A stretch of 34,439 nucleotides of DNA from positions 1 through 34,439 of the forward strand of contig CAMBRK010000045.1 in assembly GCA_945870185.1 (NCBI GenBank), given 5' to 3'. Source of the stretch: Aureispira sp. CCB-QB1. Its GTDB lineage: Bacteria; Bacteroidota; Bacteroidia; Chitinophagales; Saprospiraceae. This document shows, piece after piece, positions 16,317 to 25,325 of the stretch. Position numbers and translations under genes: made by a program. Every line of letters begins with the position of its first letter. Positions within the stretch are counted from its first letter, which is position 1. The notes below the pieces were generated by a model. The model had not been told where the DNA came from, ran no database searches, and saw nothing but the letters and a program-made list of their open reading frames with translations.

Positions 16317-17030
16317 ATGAAATTTAAAAAAACATTGATTAAATGGTATCAAGACCTGATCCACGTCATTTTTCCAGATCTTTGCTTATCATGCAACCGC
16401 GAACCCAAAACTGCTGATGCTTGGTTTTGTATAGCTTGTATCCATCAAATGCCTTACACAGATCATTTTGAACTCAAGGATAATGAAGTACTCAAACATT
16501 TTAAAGGAAGGATTAAATTAGCTCATGGTGCTGCCATCTTGAGGTTTAAAGAAGGCAGTATTGTACAAAACATACTGCACCAACTCAAATACAAACAAAG
16601 AAAAGAAATTGGTGAAGTCTTCGGTAAAATCGCAGCCGAAAAGCTCAATAATAGCCAGCTTTTTCCTCATCCTGACATCATCATACCTGTGCCTATACAT
16701 AAAAATAAGCTTAAAAAAAGAGGATACAATCAGAGTAGTATTTTTGGCAAAAGTTTAGGAGATCATTGTAATATAGAATTTCAGGAAACTATCCTGATCA
16801 AAAACAAGGAAACTGAGTCTCAAACTGGTAAATCACGTACCGATAGAGTTAGTAATGTTAGGGATGGGTTCACTATGGTCTATCCAGAAAAAATCAAATT
16901 AAAGAATGTCCTTATTGTTGACGATGTCATTACTACAGGAGCAACATTAGAAGCTGTATGTCAGATGGTATGGCTGGCCCAGCCTGCATCTGTTTCAGTT
17001 TTGAGTATAGCTGCTGCACAAAATTCATAA
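16317..17030 (+). CDS. ComF family phosphoribosyltransferase-like protein
   Basis: This 237-aa protein has the ComF layout: an N-terminal zinc finger (C23, C26, C38, C41 in the LCLSC...WFCIAC segment) and a C-terminal type I phosphoribosyltransferase fold. PDIIIPVPIH and RGYNQS lie in the middle, and the PRPP-binding signature VLIVDDVITTGATLE is near 192-206. ComF proteins take part in DNA uptake by natural transformation in several bacteria, and the family (also GntX) is widespread without a settled enzymatic role. No other competence genes are in the window. A one-mismatch -7 element (AATCTTTG, 16279-16286) precedes it. Length is normal. Confidence 0.88.
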   Translation: MKFKKTLIKWYQDLIHVIFPDLCLSCNREPKTADAWFCIACIHQMPYTDHFELKDNEVLKHFKGRIKLAHGAAILRFKEGSIVQNILHQLKYKQRKEIGEVFGKIAAEKLNNSQLFPHPDIIIPVPIHKNKLKKRGYNQSSIFGKSLGDHCNIEFQETILIKNKETESQTGKSRTDRVSNVRDGFTMVYPEKIKLKNVLIVDDVITTGATLEAVCQMVWLAQPASVSVLSIAAAQNS

Positions 17031-17118
17031 TTTTTAAAGATTGAAATTATAATTTTCTCAATTTAGAACAAAAAAAGTCAAAAACTTTCAATTAACTTAA
17101 ATACAATAGTCTAAATAT

Positions 17119-17148
17119 TTGATATTTATATAATATGTATTATTTTTG
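17119..17148 (+). promoter_or_regulatory. Promoter of the four-TM protein gene (-33 and -7)
   Basis: TTG (17119-17121) and TATTTTTG (17141-17148) are separated by 19 bp, the spacing of Bacteroidota housekeeping promoters. The ATG at 17180 follows 31 bp later. Confidence 0.6.
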
Positions 17149-17179
17149 CACCAACTTAGTACATATCAAATAAGAATCC

Positions 17180-17785
17180 ATGTCAGAAGAAATGAAACCC
17201 GTATTTATAGAAGATAAAACCAAAAAAATCTTAGATATCATCCGAGAGACTGAAGCAGCATTTAAAAATGAACCCCAACTGTCTCTAGGCGAAATGAAAA
17301 GAATAGAATTGATCAGAAGAATGAAGGAAGATACAGATAAGATAGAATATATGATTATGTTTAATGTGCTCATGATAGCCCTTACTGTAGTTGCCGTAAT
17401 ACATTTTGTCCTATTCGGAAAAATATTTTCTTTGATCTGTGTGGTTTTGGGACTAGCCTATTTTATTTATATCAGGAAAAAGCTAACATTCTACACAGTA
17501 AGTTTGTCCAATTACAAAGATAATTTTGATAAATACTTGTGGGAAGGTTTTCACTTGAAAGAAATGAGATATAGTGCGGTAAAGTTAGCCTACCTCATAT
17601 TTTTTCCACTTTTTGTAGTATTCATTGCTGATTGTTTTAGATCAGAGCATGAGCGCCTATCTATTTGGTTGGCCATCAGTATAGCTGCCATAATTTCTGG
17701 AATAGCTTGGATGATCTATTTTTCGGACGATAAAGAAACACTCCAAAATATAGAATCTGAATTAAAATCCCTTGAATATTTATAA
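17180..17785 (+). CDS. Hypothetical membrane protein, four predicted TM segments
   Basis: I do not recognise this 201-aa protein. The first 55 residues are charged and helical and could form a coiled coil (KTKKILDIIRETEAAF..., EMKRIELIRRMKED). Two hydrophobic helices follow at about 58-78 and 80-98, then a soluble stretch (100-130), then two more at about 133-152 and 161-178, and a short acidic tail. Charged N- and C-termini are probably cytoplasmic. It has its own well-formed promoter and ends 12 bp from the convergent thioredoxin-fold gene. No partner genes suggest a role. Confidence 0.75.
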   Translation: MSEEMKPVFIEDKTKKILDIIRETEAAFKNEPQLSLGEMKRIELIRRMKEDTDKIEYMIMFNVLMIALTVVAVIHFVLFGKIFSLICVVLGLAYFIYIRKKLTFYTVSLSNYKDNFDKYLWEGFHLKEMRYSAVKLAYLIFFPLFVVFIADCFRSEHERLSIWLAISIAAIISGIAWMIYFSDDKETLQNIESELKSLEYL

Positions 17786-17797
17786 AATCCAAGCTGA

Positions 17798-18337
17798 TTA
17801 ATCCTTAAAATATATATCTTTTTGATATTGAGCCATGTACTTGTTCCAAGGAGTGGTTTTATGTTGATTACTTCCAAAATAAGTGATCATCATTTCAAAA
17901 GTGGGTACATCCTGAAAACCAGGTATGGCTTGAATCATATTTAGGTCCTCATCCAGAAATGCAACCGTAGGGTAACTCATACGCCCTTGCATGATGTATG
18001 CAGCAAGTTCGTGATATCCACGTACACCACTTTTAACAAAGTTATATTCAGCCCCTCTTATGGTTACTGCCTCTGTCATTTCAGCATCAAACTTTACGGC
18101 GTAGTAATTTTCATTGATATACTTAGCTATGTGGTCTTCTGCAAAAGTGGTTTTATCCAATTTTTTACACCATCCACACCAGTCCGTATAGATATCCACA
18201 AAAATTTTCTTCTTAGTCTTTTGTGATTTTTCGACTGCTTCCTTCCACGTGTGCCACTTGATTTTATTCTGTGCTGTACTTGACGTACTTTGACATAAGA
18301 TGAAAGAAAGTATTATAAAAGTATATTTTGAGATCAT
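17798..18337 (-). CDS. Thioredoxin-fold protein, exported (DsbD C-terminal/thioredoxin_7-like)
   Basis: This 179-aa protein has a signal peptide (cleavage likely after STAQ, about residue 23) and a thioredoxin-like domain. KKIFVDIYTDWCGWCKKLDKTTF carries the redox pair CGWC (about 54-57), and MSYPTVAFLDED supplies the cis-proline region (SYPT). A thioredoxin with WCGWCK...F and an extended insert before the cis-proline is typical of the periplasmic thioredoxin_7/DUF255-like proteins of Bacteroidota. It probably reduces or isomerises disulfides outside the cytoplasm. A possible promoter lies at 18440-18447 (minus strand). The partner is unknown. Confidence 0.85.
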   Translation of the reverse strand: MISKYTFIILSFILCQSTSSTAQNKIKWHTWKEAVEKSQKTKKKIFVDIYTDWCGWCKKLDKTTFAEDHIAKYINENYYAVKFDAEMTEAVTIRGAEYNFVKSGVRGYHELAAYIMQGRMSYPTVAFLDEDLNMIQAIPGFQDVPTFEMMITYFGSNQHKTTPWNKYMAQYQKDIYFKD

Positions 18338-18439
18338 AAAATTAAAACATTATAAATAGGAGATATCTTATTATTTTGAAGGTAAATTAGATTTCAATAT
18401 TTTGAATAATAATACATTACGTTTGCAATATATTAAGAT

Positions 18440-18447
18440 CAAAGTTA
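18440..18447 (-). promoter_or_regulatory. Possible -7 element of the thioredoxin-fold gene
   Basis: The minus strand reads TAACTTTG (exact TAnnTTTG), 102 bp before the ATG at 18337. The distance is long, so this is tentative. Confidence 0.3.
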
Positions 18448-18533
18448 TAAAACCAATTCCTTTAAAATATAACTGAATTAAAAGTCATTTGGATTCAAAA
18501 AATCAAGTATTTAAATTAGAATTAACAAATGCA

Positions 18534-19193
18534 TTAATTTTTGGTTGGGGTTGGACTGCTAAACTTTTCACTTTTACCACTTAATTCCTTACATACGGGA
18601 CATTTTACCACATCATGTCCCCTTGCAGGACAATATTCCCTACCAAAAAATATAATCTGTAAGTGCAACTTGTTCCATATATCCTTAGGGAAAAGTCTTT
18701 TCAGATCTTTTTCTGTCTGTTCTACATTTTTACCATTGGTGAGTTTCCATCGCTGAGCTAGTCTGTGTATGTGTGTATCAACAGGAAAAGCGGGCACTCC
18801 AAAAGCTTGAGCCATAACCACAGAAGCGGTTTTGTGTCCTACTCCAGGCAAAGTTTCCAAATCTTCAAAAGTTTGTGGTACTTGTCCATCATATTTTTCC
18901 ATTAAAATAGAACTTAATGTGGAAATGGCTTTTGATTTACGCGGAGAAAGCCCACAAGGGCGTATAATATCTTCGATGGCAGAAACTTCCACTTTGCTCA
19001 TATCATCAGGATTATCAGCTAGTAAAAATAAAGCGGGTGTCACTTTATTGACTCTTTCATCCGTGCACTGAGCAGATAATAATACAGCTATTAGCAAGGT
19101 GTAGGGATCTTTATGTGTCAATGGCACCGGCGTCTCAGGATAAAAATGCTCTAAAGTATGTATAATGAATTGTACGGTTTCCTTTTTTGTCAT
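18534..19193 (-). CDS. nth: Endonuclease III (DNA glycosylase/AP lyase)
   Basis: This 219-aa base-excision-repair enzyme removes oxidised pyrimidines and nicks at abasic sites. The helix-hairpin-helix LETLPGVGHKTA (about 112-123) contains the Schiff-base lysine K121, and the catalytic aspartate is D139 in FPVDTHIHRL. The C-terminal iron-sulfur loop is unusual: cysteines are visible at C188, C198 and C201 (C-x9-C-x2-C), and no fourth cysteine follows, whereas the textbook pattern is C-x6-C-x2-C-x5-C. Whether a cluster is bound is therefore uncertain. Its ATG overlaps the ribD stop by 4 bp (ATGA), indicating translational coupling in the secA-ribD-nth unit. Confidence 0.92.
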   Translation of the reverse strand: MTKKETVQFIIHTLEHFYPETPVPLTHKDPYTLLIAVLLSAQCTDERVNKVTPALFLLADNPDDMSKVEVSAIEDIIRPCGLSPRKSKAISTLSSILMEKYDGQVPQTFEDLETLPGVGHKTASVVMAQAFGVPAFPVDTHIHRLAQRWKLTNGKNVEQTEKDLKRLFPKDIWNKLHLQIIFFGREYCPARGHDVVKCPVCKELSGKSEKFSSPTPTKN

Positions 19194-20236
19194 CTGATCG
19201 TTTTGGTATTTGAGATAATCAAAATTTCATCATCCTGAAGGCAATATTTTTCAACTAAATGACCAGTCAAAATAGGTGCCTTGATGCCTTCCTTTAGCTT
19301 ATGTTTTGTTTGGATGATCATAGCTTCATGCCATAATCCAGCGTTGATAAACGAATACAACACTTGAGAGCCTCCTTCTACAACAATGGAAGTAATACCC
19401 TTTTGAAATAGTTTTCTTAATGTGGTATCTAGATCCTGCATATCTTGTACTTTGATGTAAGTAACTTGTCCTTTTGCCTCATCTTTTAAGGTATTGATCA
19501 CCAAAGTTGGATTTTGGTCGGTGATGACCCGAGCTGTTGACGGTACTTTACCGAAAGAATCTAGCACTATCCTTATGGGATTTTCTCCAGGCACATTTCT
19601 AGTAGTAAGTTGTGGATTATCTATTATGATGGTGTTTTTACCTACCAATATAGCATCATATTGACTTCGATACTGATGTGTCAGTACACCTGCAAATGCA
19701 TTACTCAGCCAAACAGAATTTTGCGCCGATGCCATAAAATGATCCGCAGATTGTGCCCATTTCAAATGGATGTAGGGCAAACCTATCACATTGGCTTTAA
19801 ATTTTGAAATTAACTTTTCGCATTCTGCCTGTCTTTGGGATAAAGCAATATTAATATGATGATCTCTAAGGTACTGAATACCTTTACCTGCTACCAATGG
19901 ATTGGGGTCCACACAACCGATGATAACTTGGGCAATCTTTTCCTTTACGATGCGATGCGAACAAGGTGGAGTTTTACCAATATGCGAACATGGCTCAAGC
20001 GTCACATAAAGGGTACTTCCTGCTATGAGATGTTTTTGATGTTCTTTTACCGCATTGATGGCATTGATTTCTGCATGTGGACCACCGAAATATTTATGAT
20101 ACCCTTCACCGATCACTTGATCACCACTAGCAATGAGCGCTCCCACCATAGGATTACTCTTGACACCCCGAAAACCAAGTTTTGCTAGGTCTATGCATCT
20201 TTGCATCCATACATCCTGCAATGACTTGGTGTTCAT
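19190..20236 (-). CDS. ribD: Riboflavin biosynthesis bifunctional deaminase/reductase
   Basis: This 348-aa protein catalyses the second and third steps of riboflavin synthesis: deamination of the GTP-derived diaminopyrimidine and NADPH-dependent reduction of the ribosyl chain. The N-terminal cytidine-deaminase-like domain has H54 and E56 in GGPHAEINAI, plus C83 and C92 in the EPCSHIGKTPPC motif, the zinc ligands. The C-terminal reductase domain (about 150-348) includes VGKNTIIIDNPQLTTR, LDSFGKVP and the VEGGSQVLYSF nucleotide-binding loop. Length is normal. It starts 28 bp after secA and overlaps nth by 4 bp. No other rib genes are in the window. Confidence 0.94.
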   Translation of the reverse strand: MNTKSLQDVWMQRCIDLAKLGFRGVKSNPMVGALIASGDQVIGEGYHKYFGGPHAEINAINAVKEHQKHLIAGSTLYVTLEPCSHIGKTPPCSHRIVKEKIAQVIIGCVDPNPLVAGKGIQYLRDHHINIALSQRQAECEKLISKFKANVIGLPYIHLKWAQSADHFMASAQNSVWLSNAFAGVLTHQYRSQYDAILVGKNTIIIDNPQLTTRNVPGENPIRIVLDSFGKVPSTARVITDQNPTLVINTLKDEAKGQVTYIKVQDMQDLDTTLRKLFQKGITSIVVEGGSQVLYSFINAGLWHEAMIIQTKHKLKEGIKAPILTGHLVEKYCLQDDEILIISNTKTIR

Positions 20237-20264
20237 GTACTTATATCTTAAAACTTAGGCATTT

Positions 20265-23200
20265 TTATTTACCATGACAATGTTTGTACTTTTTCCCACT
20301 TCCACATGGACAAAGATCATTTCTGCCTACTTTTTCTTCCGTCCTCTTAAAAGTGGCTGGCTTTTCATTGGATCGAGACACGCTTTCAGCGGCCTCTCTG
20401 ACGGCCTCATCTTCCCTACTGGTGCGCACTTTGGTAAGGTCTGTTTTTTGAACTTTGGCTTCTTTTACTTCTTGTTGTATGAGCAGCTTCCCATTAAACA
20501 AGTAAGAACTCACATCTTTATTGATTTTATTGATCAATTCTTCAAAAAGGTTATAAGCTTCTATTTTGTATTTAACCAATGGGTCTTTTTGTTCAAATGA
20601 AGCAGCTTGTACAGCATCTTTGAGTTCGTCCATATTGCGCAAGTGCTCCTTCCAATGATCATCTATGATGGCTAATGTGATGGTCTTTTCTATATCGCGC
20701 ATGATCGTAGTACCATTGGAATCCACAGCATTTTTTAAATCCGCTGCAATAGGGAGTGGATTAGTACGTCCATCTGTAAATGGTATCGCTATACGTTTGT
20801 ACCTGTGACCTTCATTTTCATAAATCTGCTTTACAGTAGGCAATATAACTTGAGTAATTTGCTGCGACTTGACATTATAATGTCCTATGACAGCATCAAG
20901 TGTTTGATCTATCAGATCATCTATGGACGTGTTTTTGTAAGTATCCTCATCCATTTGTGGATCTATACTTAATAAGCTTAAACAGTCTAATCTAAAACTT
21001 TCGGAATTTCCACTTTTTTTGTTGGTGACTACAATATTCTCTACTGAGCCCACAAACATATTGTATAAATCTACCGTAAGACGCTCACCATGTAACGCAC
21101 TATCTCTCTTCTTGTATATAGCTTCCCTTTGGATATTCATGACATCATCATACTCCAAGAGTCTCTTACGAGTACCAAAGTTATTTTCTTCTACTTTTTT
21201 CTGAGCACGCTCTATAGATTTAGTGACCATGCTGTGCTGGATAATATCACCATCTTTGTGCCCCATTTTATCCATCAATCCTGCGATACGTTCAGACTGA
21301 AACAAACGCATAAGATTATCCTCCAAGGAAACATAAAACTGTGAAGTACCTGGATCTCCCTGACGACCTGCTCTACCCCTGAGCTGTCTGTCTACACGAC
21401 GCGAATCATGTCTTTCCGTAGCGATAATTGCCAATCCCCCAGAACTTTTCACCTCAGCAGCCAATTTGATATCCGTACCTCTACCTGCCATGTTGGTAGC
21501 AATGGTGACAGCGCCTGCTTTTCCGGCTTCAGCTACGATTTCAGCTTCTCTTTGATGTTGTTTGGCGTTAAGAACATTGTGTTTGATACCTCTCAAATTG
21601 AGCATTCTGCTGAGTAGTTCTGAAATCTCTACCGAAGTAGTACCCACAAGAACAGGTCTGCCTTGACTAGTCAATCGTCCTATTTCTTCTATAACTGCAT
21701 TAAACTTCTCTCTTGCTGTTTTAAATACCAGATCATCTTTATCATCTCTGACTATAGGTCTATTAGTAGGTATAACGACACAATCCAATTTGTAAATTTC
21801 CCAAAACTCGCCTGCTTCTGTTTCAGCAGTACCAGTCATACCAGCAAGTTTATGGTACATCCTAAAGTAATTTTGTAAGGTGACCGTAGCGTATGTCTGA
21901 GTTATTTCCCCAATTTTTACCCCTTCTTTTGCTTCCAAAGCCTGATGCAAACCATCTGAATACCTTCTTCCTTCCATCATACGACCTGTCTGCTCATCTA
22001 CGATTTTTACTTCTTCATTGATGACTACATACTCTTGGTCCTTTTCGAACATAGTGTAGGCTTTGAGCAATTGGCTTGTGGCATGTAGCCTTCTTGATTT
22101 AACTGCAAAATCCTGAATCAGTGTCTCTTTCTCTTCAGTAAGTGATACATTTTGATTCTTTTCTCTAGTGGTCAAATCTTGTATCTGATGCGTAATGTCA
22201 GGCAAAACGAAGAAATTAGGGTCATTCTCCCCACGAGAAAGATACTCAATCCCTTTATCTGTCAACTCTACATTTCTATTTTTTTCGTCTATGGTAAAAT
22301 AAAGCGGCGCATCAGCCAAATGCATATTTTTATTCTGTTCCTGCATGAAAAAGTTCTCTGTTTTTTGCAGGATTACCTTAACACCTTCTTCACTCAAAAA
22401 CTTGATCAAAGGTCTATATTTAGGTAAGGCTCTATAAACTCTAAAAAGGGCCATGCCCCCTTCCCCTTCATTATGTCCTGTGTTACCATCCTTGATTAAT
22501 TTCTTAGCTTCTGCAAGATTTTCAGTCGCTTGCTGACGTTGAATGCTAAATAATTTCTCAATTTTGGGCTTAAGTTCCATATATTCCTGTTCTTCAAGAC
22601 CTTGGGGTACTGGACCAGAAATAATCAAAGGAGTTCGAGCATCATCAACAAGTACGGAGTCTACCTCATCGACCATAGCATAATGATGTTTACCTTGCAC
22701 GAGCTCATCTCGATCGCGCACCATATTATCCCTCAGGTAGTCAAAACCGAATTCATTATTGGTTCCATAAGTGATATCACATCTGTATGCTGCGATCCTT
22801 TCTGGAGAATGTGGCTTATATTTATCTATACAGTCGATTGTTAAAAGCAAAAACTGGAAAAGTGGCCCTACCCATTCGCAGTCCCTTTTCGCAAGATAGT
22901 CATTAACCGTAATTACATGAACACCTTTACCTGAAAGTCCATTGAGATATGCTGGCAATGTGGCAACCAAAGTTTTACCTTCTCCAGTTGCCATTTCCGC
23001 TATTTTTCCATCATGAAGCACCATGCCACCTATCAATTGTACATCATAGTGAAGCATATTCCAAGTCACTTCATTTCCAGCAGCATTCCATGAATTTTTC
23101 CAAATAGCTTGACCACCATCAATCATCACATAATCCTTGGACGCTGCCAAATTTCTATCGTGCTCAGTAGCCGTAACGCTTAAGGTAGGATTTTCACACA

Positions 23201-23558
23201 GCCTTCTAGCTGTTTCTTTGACCACCGCAAAAGCCTCTGGCAATATTTGTTTGAGCGCATTTTCTAGGTATTTATCCCTTTCTTTATGGATATTATCGAT
23301 TTCGTTGTACAGGTTTTCTTTGACATGAAAGTCGCTTTCAGTATTGGCTTTTTCTGTCAATCCTATAATATGTGAATCAATATCTTTAAGGCTTTCGGCA
23401 ATCCTATCTTTGAATTCTAAGGTTTTATTTCTGAGTTGATCGTTGCTGAGCGATTCATATTCCTTATAAAAGGTATTGATTTGATCTACCACAGGACTAT
23501 AACCTTTGACGTCTTTTTCGTATTTATTTCCGAAGATATTTTTTAAAAAATTAAACAT
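20265..23558 (-). CDS. secA: Protein translocase ATPase SecA
   Basis: This 1097-aa motor drives preproteins through SecYEG. NBD1 has Walker A ATGEGKT (190-196) and the DEVDSVLVDDARTPLIISG region. The central helicase motifs include MMEGRRYSDGLHQALEAKEGV, LAGMTGTAETEAGEFW and TNMAGRGTDIKL, and NBD2 carries RQLRGRAGRQGDPG. The C-terminus ends in the SecB/zinc-binding motif LCPCGSGKKYKHCHGK. It is about 200 residues longer than the E. coli protein, with inserts around 320-420 and 450-490, as is usual in Bacteroidota. It heads a likely secA-ribD-nth operon. The promoter element is at 23666-23673. Confidence 0.97.
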   Translation of the reverse strand: MFNFLKNIFGNKYEKDVKGYSPVVDQINTFYKEYESLSNDQLRNKTLEFKDRIAESLKDIDSHIIGLTEKANTESDFHVKENLYNEIDNIHKERDKYLENALKQILPEAFAVVKETARRLCENPTLSVTATEHDRNLAASKDYVMIDGGQAIWKNSWNAAGNEVTWNMLHYDVQLIGGMVLHDGKIAEMATGEGKTLVATLPAYLNGLSGKGVHVITVNDYLAKRDCEWVGPLFQFLLLTIDCIDKYKPHSPERIAAYRCDITYGTNNEFGFDYLRDNMVRDRDELVQGKHHYAMVDEVDSVLVDDARTPLIISGPVPQGLEEQEYMELKPKIEKLFSIQRQQATENLAEAKKLIKDGNTGHNEGEGGMALFRVYRALPKYRPLIKFLSEEGVKVILQKTENFFMQEQNKNMHLADAPLYFTIDEKNRNVELTDKGIEYLSRGENDPNFFVLPDITHQIQDLTTREKNQNVSLTEEKETLIQDFAVKSRRLHATSQLLKAYTMFEKDQEYVVINEEVKIVDEQTGRMMEGRRYSDGLHQALEAKEGVKIGEITQTYATVTLQNYFRMYHKLAGMTGTAETEAGEFWEIYKLDCVVIPTNRPIVRDDKDDLVFKTAREKFNAVIEEIGRLTSQGRPVLVGTTSVEISELLSRMLNLRGIKHNVLNAKQHQREAEIVAEAGKAGAVTIATNMAGRGTDIKLAAEVKSSGGLAIIATERHDSRRVDRQLRGRAGRQGDPGTSQFYVSLEDNLMRLFQSERIAGLMDKMGHKDGDIIQHSMVTKSIERAQKKVEENNFGTRKRLLEYDDVMNIQREAIYKKRDSALHGERLTVDLYNMFVGSVENIVVTNKKSGNSESFRLDCLSLLSIDPQMDEDTYKNTSIDDLIDQTLDAVIGHYNVKSQQITQVILPTVKQIYENEGHRYKRIAIPFTDGRTNPLPIAADLKNAVDSNGTTIMRDIEKTITLAIIDDHWKEHLRNMDELKDAVQAASFEQKDPLVKYKIEAYNLFEELINKINKDVSSYLFNGKLLIQQEVKEAKVQKTDLTKVRTSREDEAVREAAESVSRSNEKPATFKRTEEKVGRNDLCPCGSGKKYKHCHGK

Positions 23559-23665
23559 TTATATGAAATATTTTAATAATGTATTTATGTACGTAAATAA
23601 ACAATATAAAGTAGGATCTGGTAATTTTCATTAAAAAAAGTACCCTATTTACTACGATCCGACTG

Positions 23666-23673
23666 CAAAGATA
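23666..23673 (-). promoter_or_regulatory. Putative -7 element of secA
   Basis: The minus strand reads TATCTTTG, an exact TAnnTTTG, giving a 5' leader of about 100 nt to the ATG at 23558. Confidence 0.5.
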
Positions 23674-23810
23674 TTATTATTTTTTTCAAAATATTAATTC
23701 TTGGACAGATTATGGAACACAATCAAGGTACTAAGATCATACCAACTGAAATATCAAGACAAAATGGCTACTTTAAAAGATGCAATATGTAATAATGTCA
23801 GTATATCTAA

Positions 23811-24260
23811 GTTTGTTTTGAGCAGAAAGGTAAAAAACTGCTATCGCTTTTGCAATTGGGTATTTCGTATTTAACTAAATCCGAAACGCCTGATAAGTTT
23901 TACTTTGAAGCACTTATCGACAGCAAGCATAGGACAATCAAAAACCTGGATGAAAATCACTGGAATGAAATCATGGATCTTTATAACATCCTATTACGTT
24001 TTGGAAAGTCACCCTTTATTTTACTTAATCTTTCTTATTGTTTGCATAAAGCAAAAAGATATGAAGAATCAATAAACATATTTAGGCTTGTAAAGAAAGA
24101 ACTTCCTGACGACTACATTTACCTTTCCATGACCAAACTACAAGTATATCAAAATCTTGCTGACACGGAAAGAGAAAAACTTTTGAAGGATGTTTTGGGG
24201 CAAGTAGAACAACAAATGAGATATGAGTTGATCCTTAACTATCGAGATCATCATGTATAG
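23811..24260 (+). pseudogene. C-terminal fragment of an ECF42-type (DUF6596) sigma factor
   Basis: The open frame from 23811 has no ATG at a plausible place (first candidate TTG at 23850). Its product matches the C-terminal TPR-like domain of ECF42/DUF6596 sigma factors as I know them: YFEALIDSKH (family: EAAIA..HA), ENHWNEIMDLYNILL (family: W..I..LYD.LL), SPFILLNLSYCL (family: SP...LNRA.A) and a final helical repeat. The sigma-2 and sigma-4 DNA-binding regions that should precede it are missing: upstream DNA (23700-23810) is stopped in this frame and shows no sigma similarity. The C-terminus also appears clipped where it meets the opposing outer-membrane protein remnant. Family assignment is by memory of the pattern. 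Confidence 0.6.
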
Positions 24261-24542
24261 ATTGTGGTATTCAAATAGGCCTGCGATTCTGGTTCCCCTT
24301 TCCCAGAAATATCCTCTGGCTTCAAAAGCAAGGTTGGGCTTCATGAATGTTTTTATGGTCACTCCTGCTGGGTAAAACTTCACACCGATGGCTGTTTTGT
24401 AAGAGTCGCCATTTGTTTGTGCCTATGCGATATTTGAAATCCCAATAAACAATGACAACATAAAAAGTGATTTCACAAAAGATGTGCTGATTCCCTTCTG
24501 TAGTGTCAAAACTGGAATGCGGAAAACTAATAGATTGCTCAT
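24245..24542 (-). pseudogene. Truncated outer-membrane beta-barrel protein with in-frame TAG
   Basis: On the minus strand an ATG at 24542 opens a frame with a signal-peptide-like segment (FVKSLFMLSLFIGISNIA). It is interrupted by TAG (24423-24425) exactly at the expected cleavage site and continues in the same frame as AQTNGDSYKTAIGVKFYPAG, then GYFWERGTRIAGLFEYH. That is the start of a Bacteroidota outer-membrane beta-barrel family. A CAG-to-TAG change would explain the stop. The frame then runs into the antisense of the sigma-factor fragment near 24245, so about two thirds of the barrel is lost. The left limit is approximate. Confidence 0.6.
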
Positions 24543-24730
24543 ATCATTTACTTTTTGATTCAGCAACATCATTGTTGCAGGCACAAAGGTTATCATGATT
24601 GGCTATAACAATTGATATAATTTTGGATAAGAATTGTAAAAATCACTAGCCCAATATGCCAATACAACCTAAGTTACAAGTGTATTTTAATTTTTAATAA
24701 TGCTACAATATTCCTATCAAACCCATTTGA

Positions 24731-25161
24731 GATAGCTTTACGATTACTACCTTACAGTCATTAGTAACGGTGACTTCTGTAGAGGGGTGTACCAAGGATA
24801 CTTTTGCTACCTTGACCGTGGAGTCCAATGTGGTCACTTCGACTTTCAATGCAGGATCAGGTTCCCTGCGAAGTGTATTGGAGTGTGAGGTTGACGGTGG
24901 CATCGTCTATTTCGATCAGCCAATCACAATATCATCACTGCTCCTCTTCATGAAAACAAAAATGTGACAATCATTGGTTTGAGTCCTAATATCAGACCAT
25001 ATATTGGTATTGATTTCGCCGCTAATGATCCCAGTATAAATCTATTGTCAGCCAAAGGTATCAACCTAAAAGATGTAGATGTACACTTGATCAATCAGAC
25101 AGATCATAAACCTTTCTTTACTGGAAACGGCAATATCGGATATCGGGTTCAACTCAAGTGA
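24731..25161 (+). pseudogene. Frameshifted fragment of a secreted beta-helix/adhesin protein
   Basis: Two abutting frames read as one protein. Frame A (24731 to about 24925) encodes FNAGSGSLRSVLECEVDGG and IVYFDQPIT. Frame B (about 24928 to 25161) encodes ITAPLHENKNVTIIGLSP and continues to GNGNIGYRVQLK. The order GSGSLR...FDQPIT...TAPLxxNKNVTI is the usual opening of right-handed beta-helix domains in large Bacteroidota surface proteins. One indel between 24919 and 24931 breaks the frame, and the rest of the gene on both sides is missing. A terminator-like hairpin follows at 25213. Confidence 0.55.
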
Positions 25162-25212
25162 TTCAGATAGATTGAGATTGGTCATATTTTTTTTGGTCAC
25201 CATTTAAAGAAA

Positions 25213-25243
25213 ACATCAGGCTTCGCGGTCTGGTGTTTTTTTT
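25213..25243 (+). terminator. Rho-independent terminator after the adhesin remnant
   Basis: ACATCAGGC (25213-25221) pairs with GTCTGGTGT (25228-25236) with two G-U pairs and a TTCGCG loop, followed by eight T. It probably ended the transcript of the now broken upstream gene. Confidence 0.7.
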
Positions 25244-25325
25244 ATTTTGTAAATGCATAAGAAATTATAGTACTGGACAAAACTATCAAACCCCTTCTTT
25301 GTTTGGTGGGAAAATAAACATCAAA

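Noticed and set aside
24138-24383. An 81-codon minus-strand gene beginning MKFYPAG
   Set aside because: This ATG start falls inside the longer barrel-protein frame, after the in-frame TAG, and its 3' half is only the antisense of the sigma-factor fragment; it is described as a pseudogene instead.
25233-25325. N-terminal extension of the pterin dehydratase from an ATG at 25233
   Set aside because: It would start inside the terminator hairpin and T-run, and the extra 31 residues have no match to the family, which begins at about 25326.
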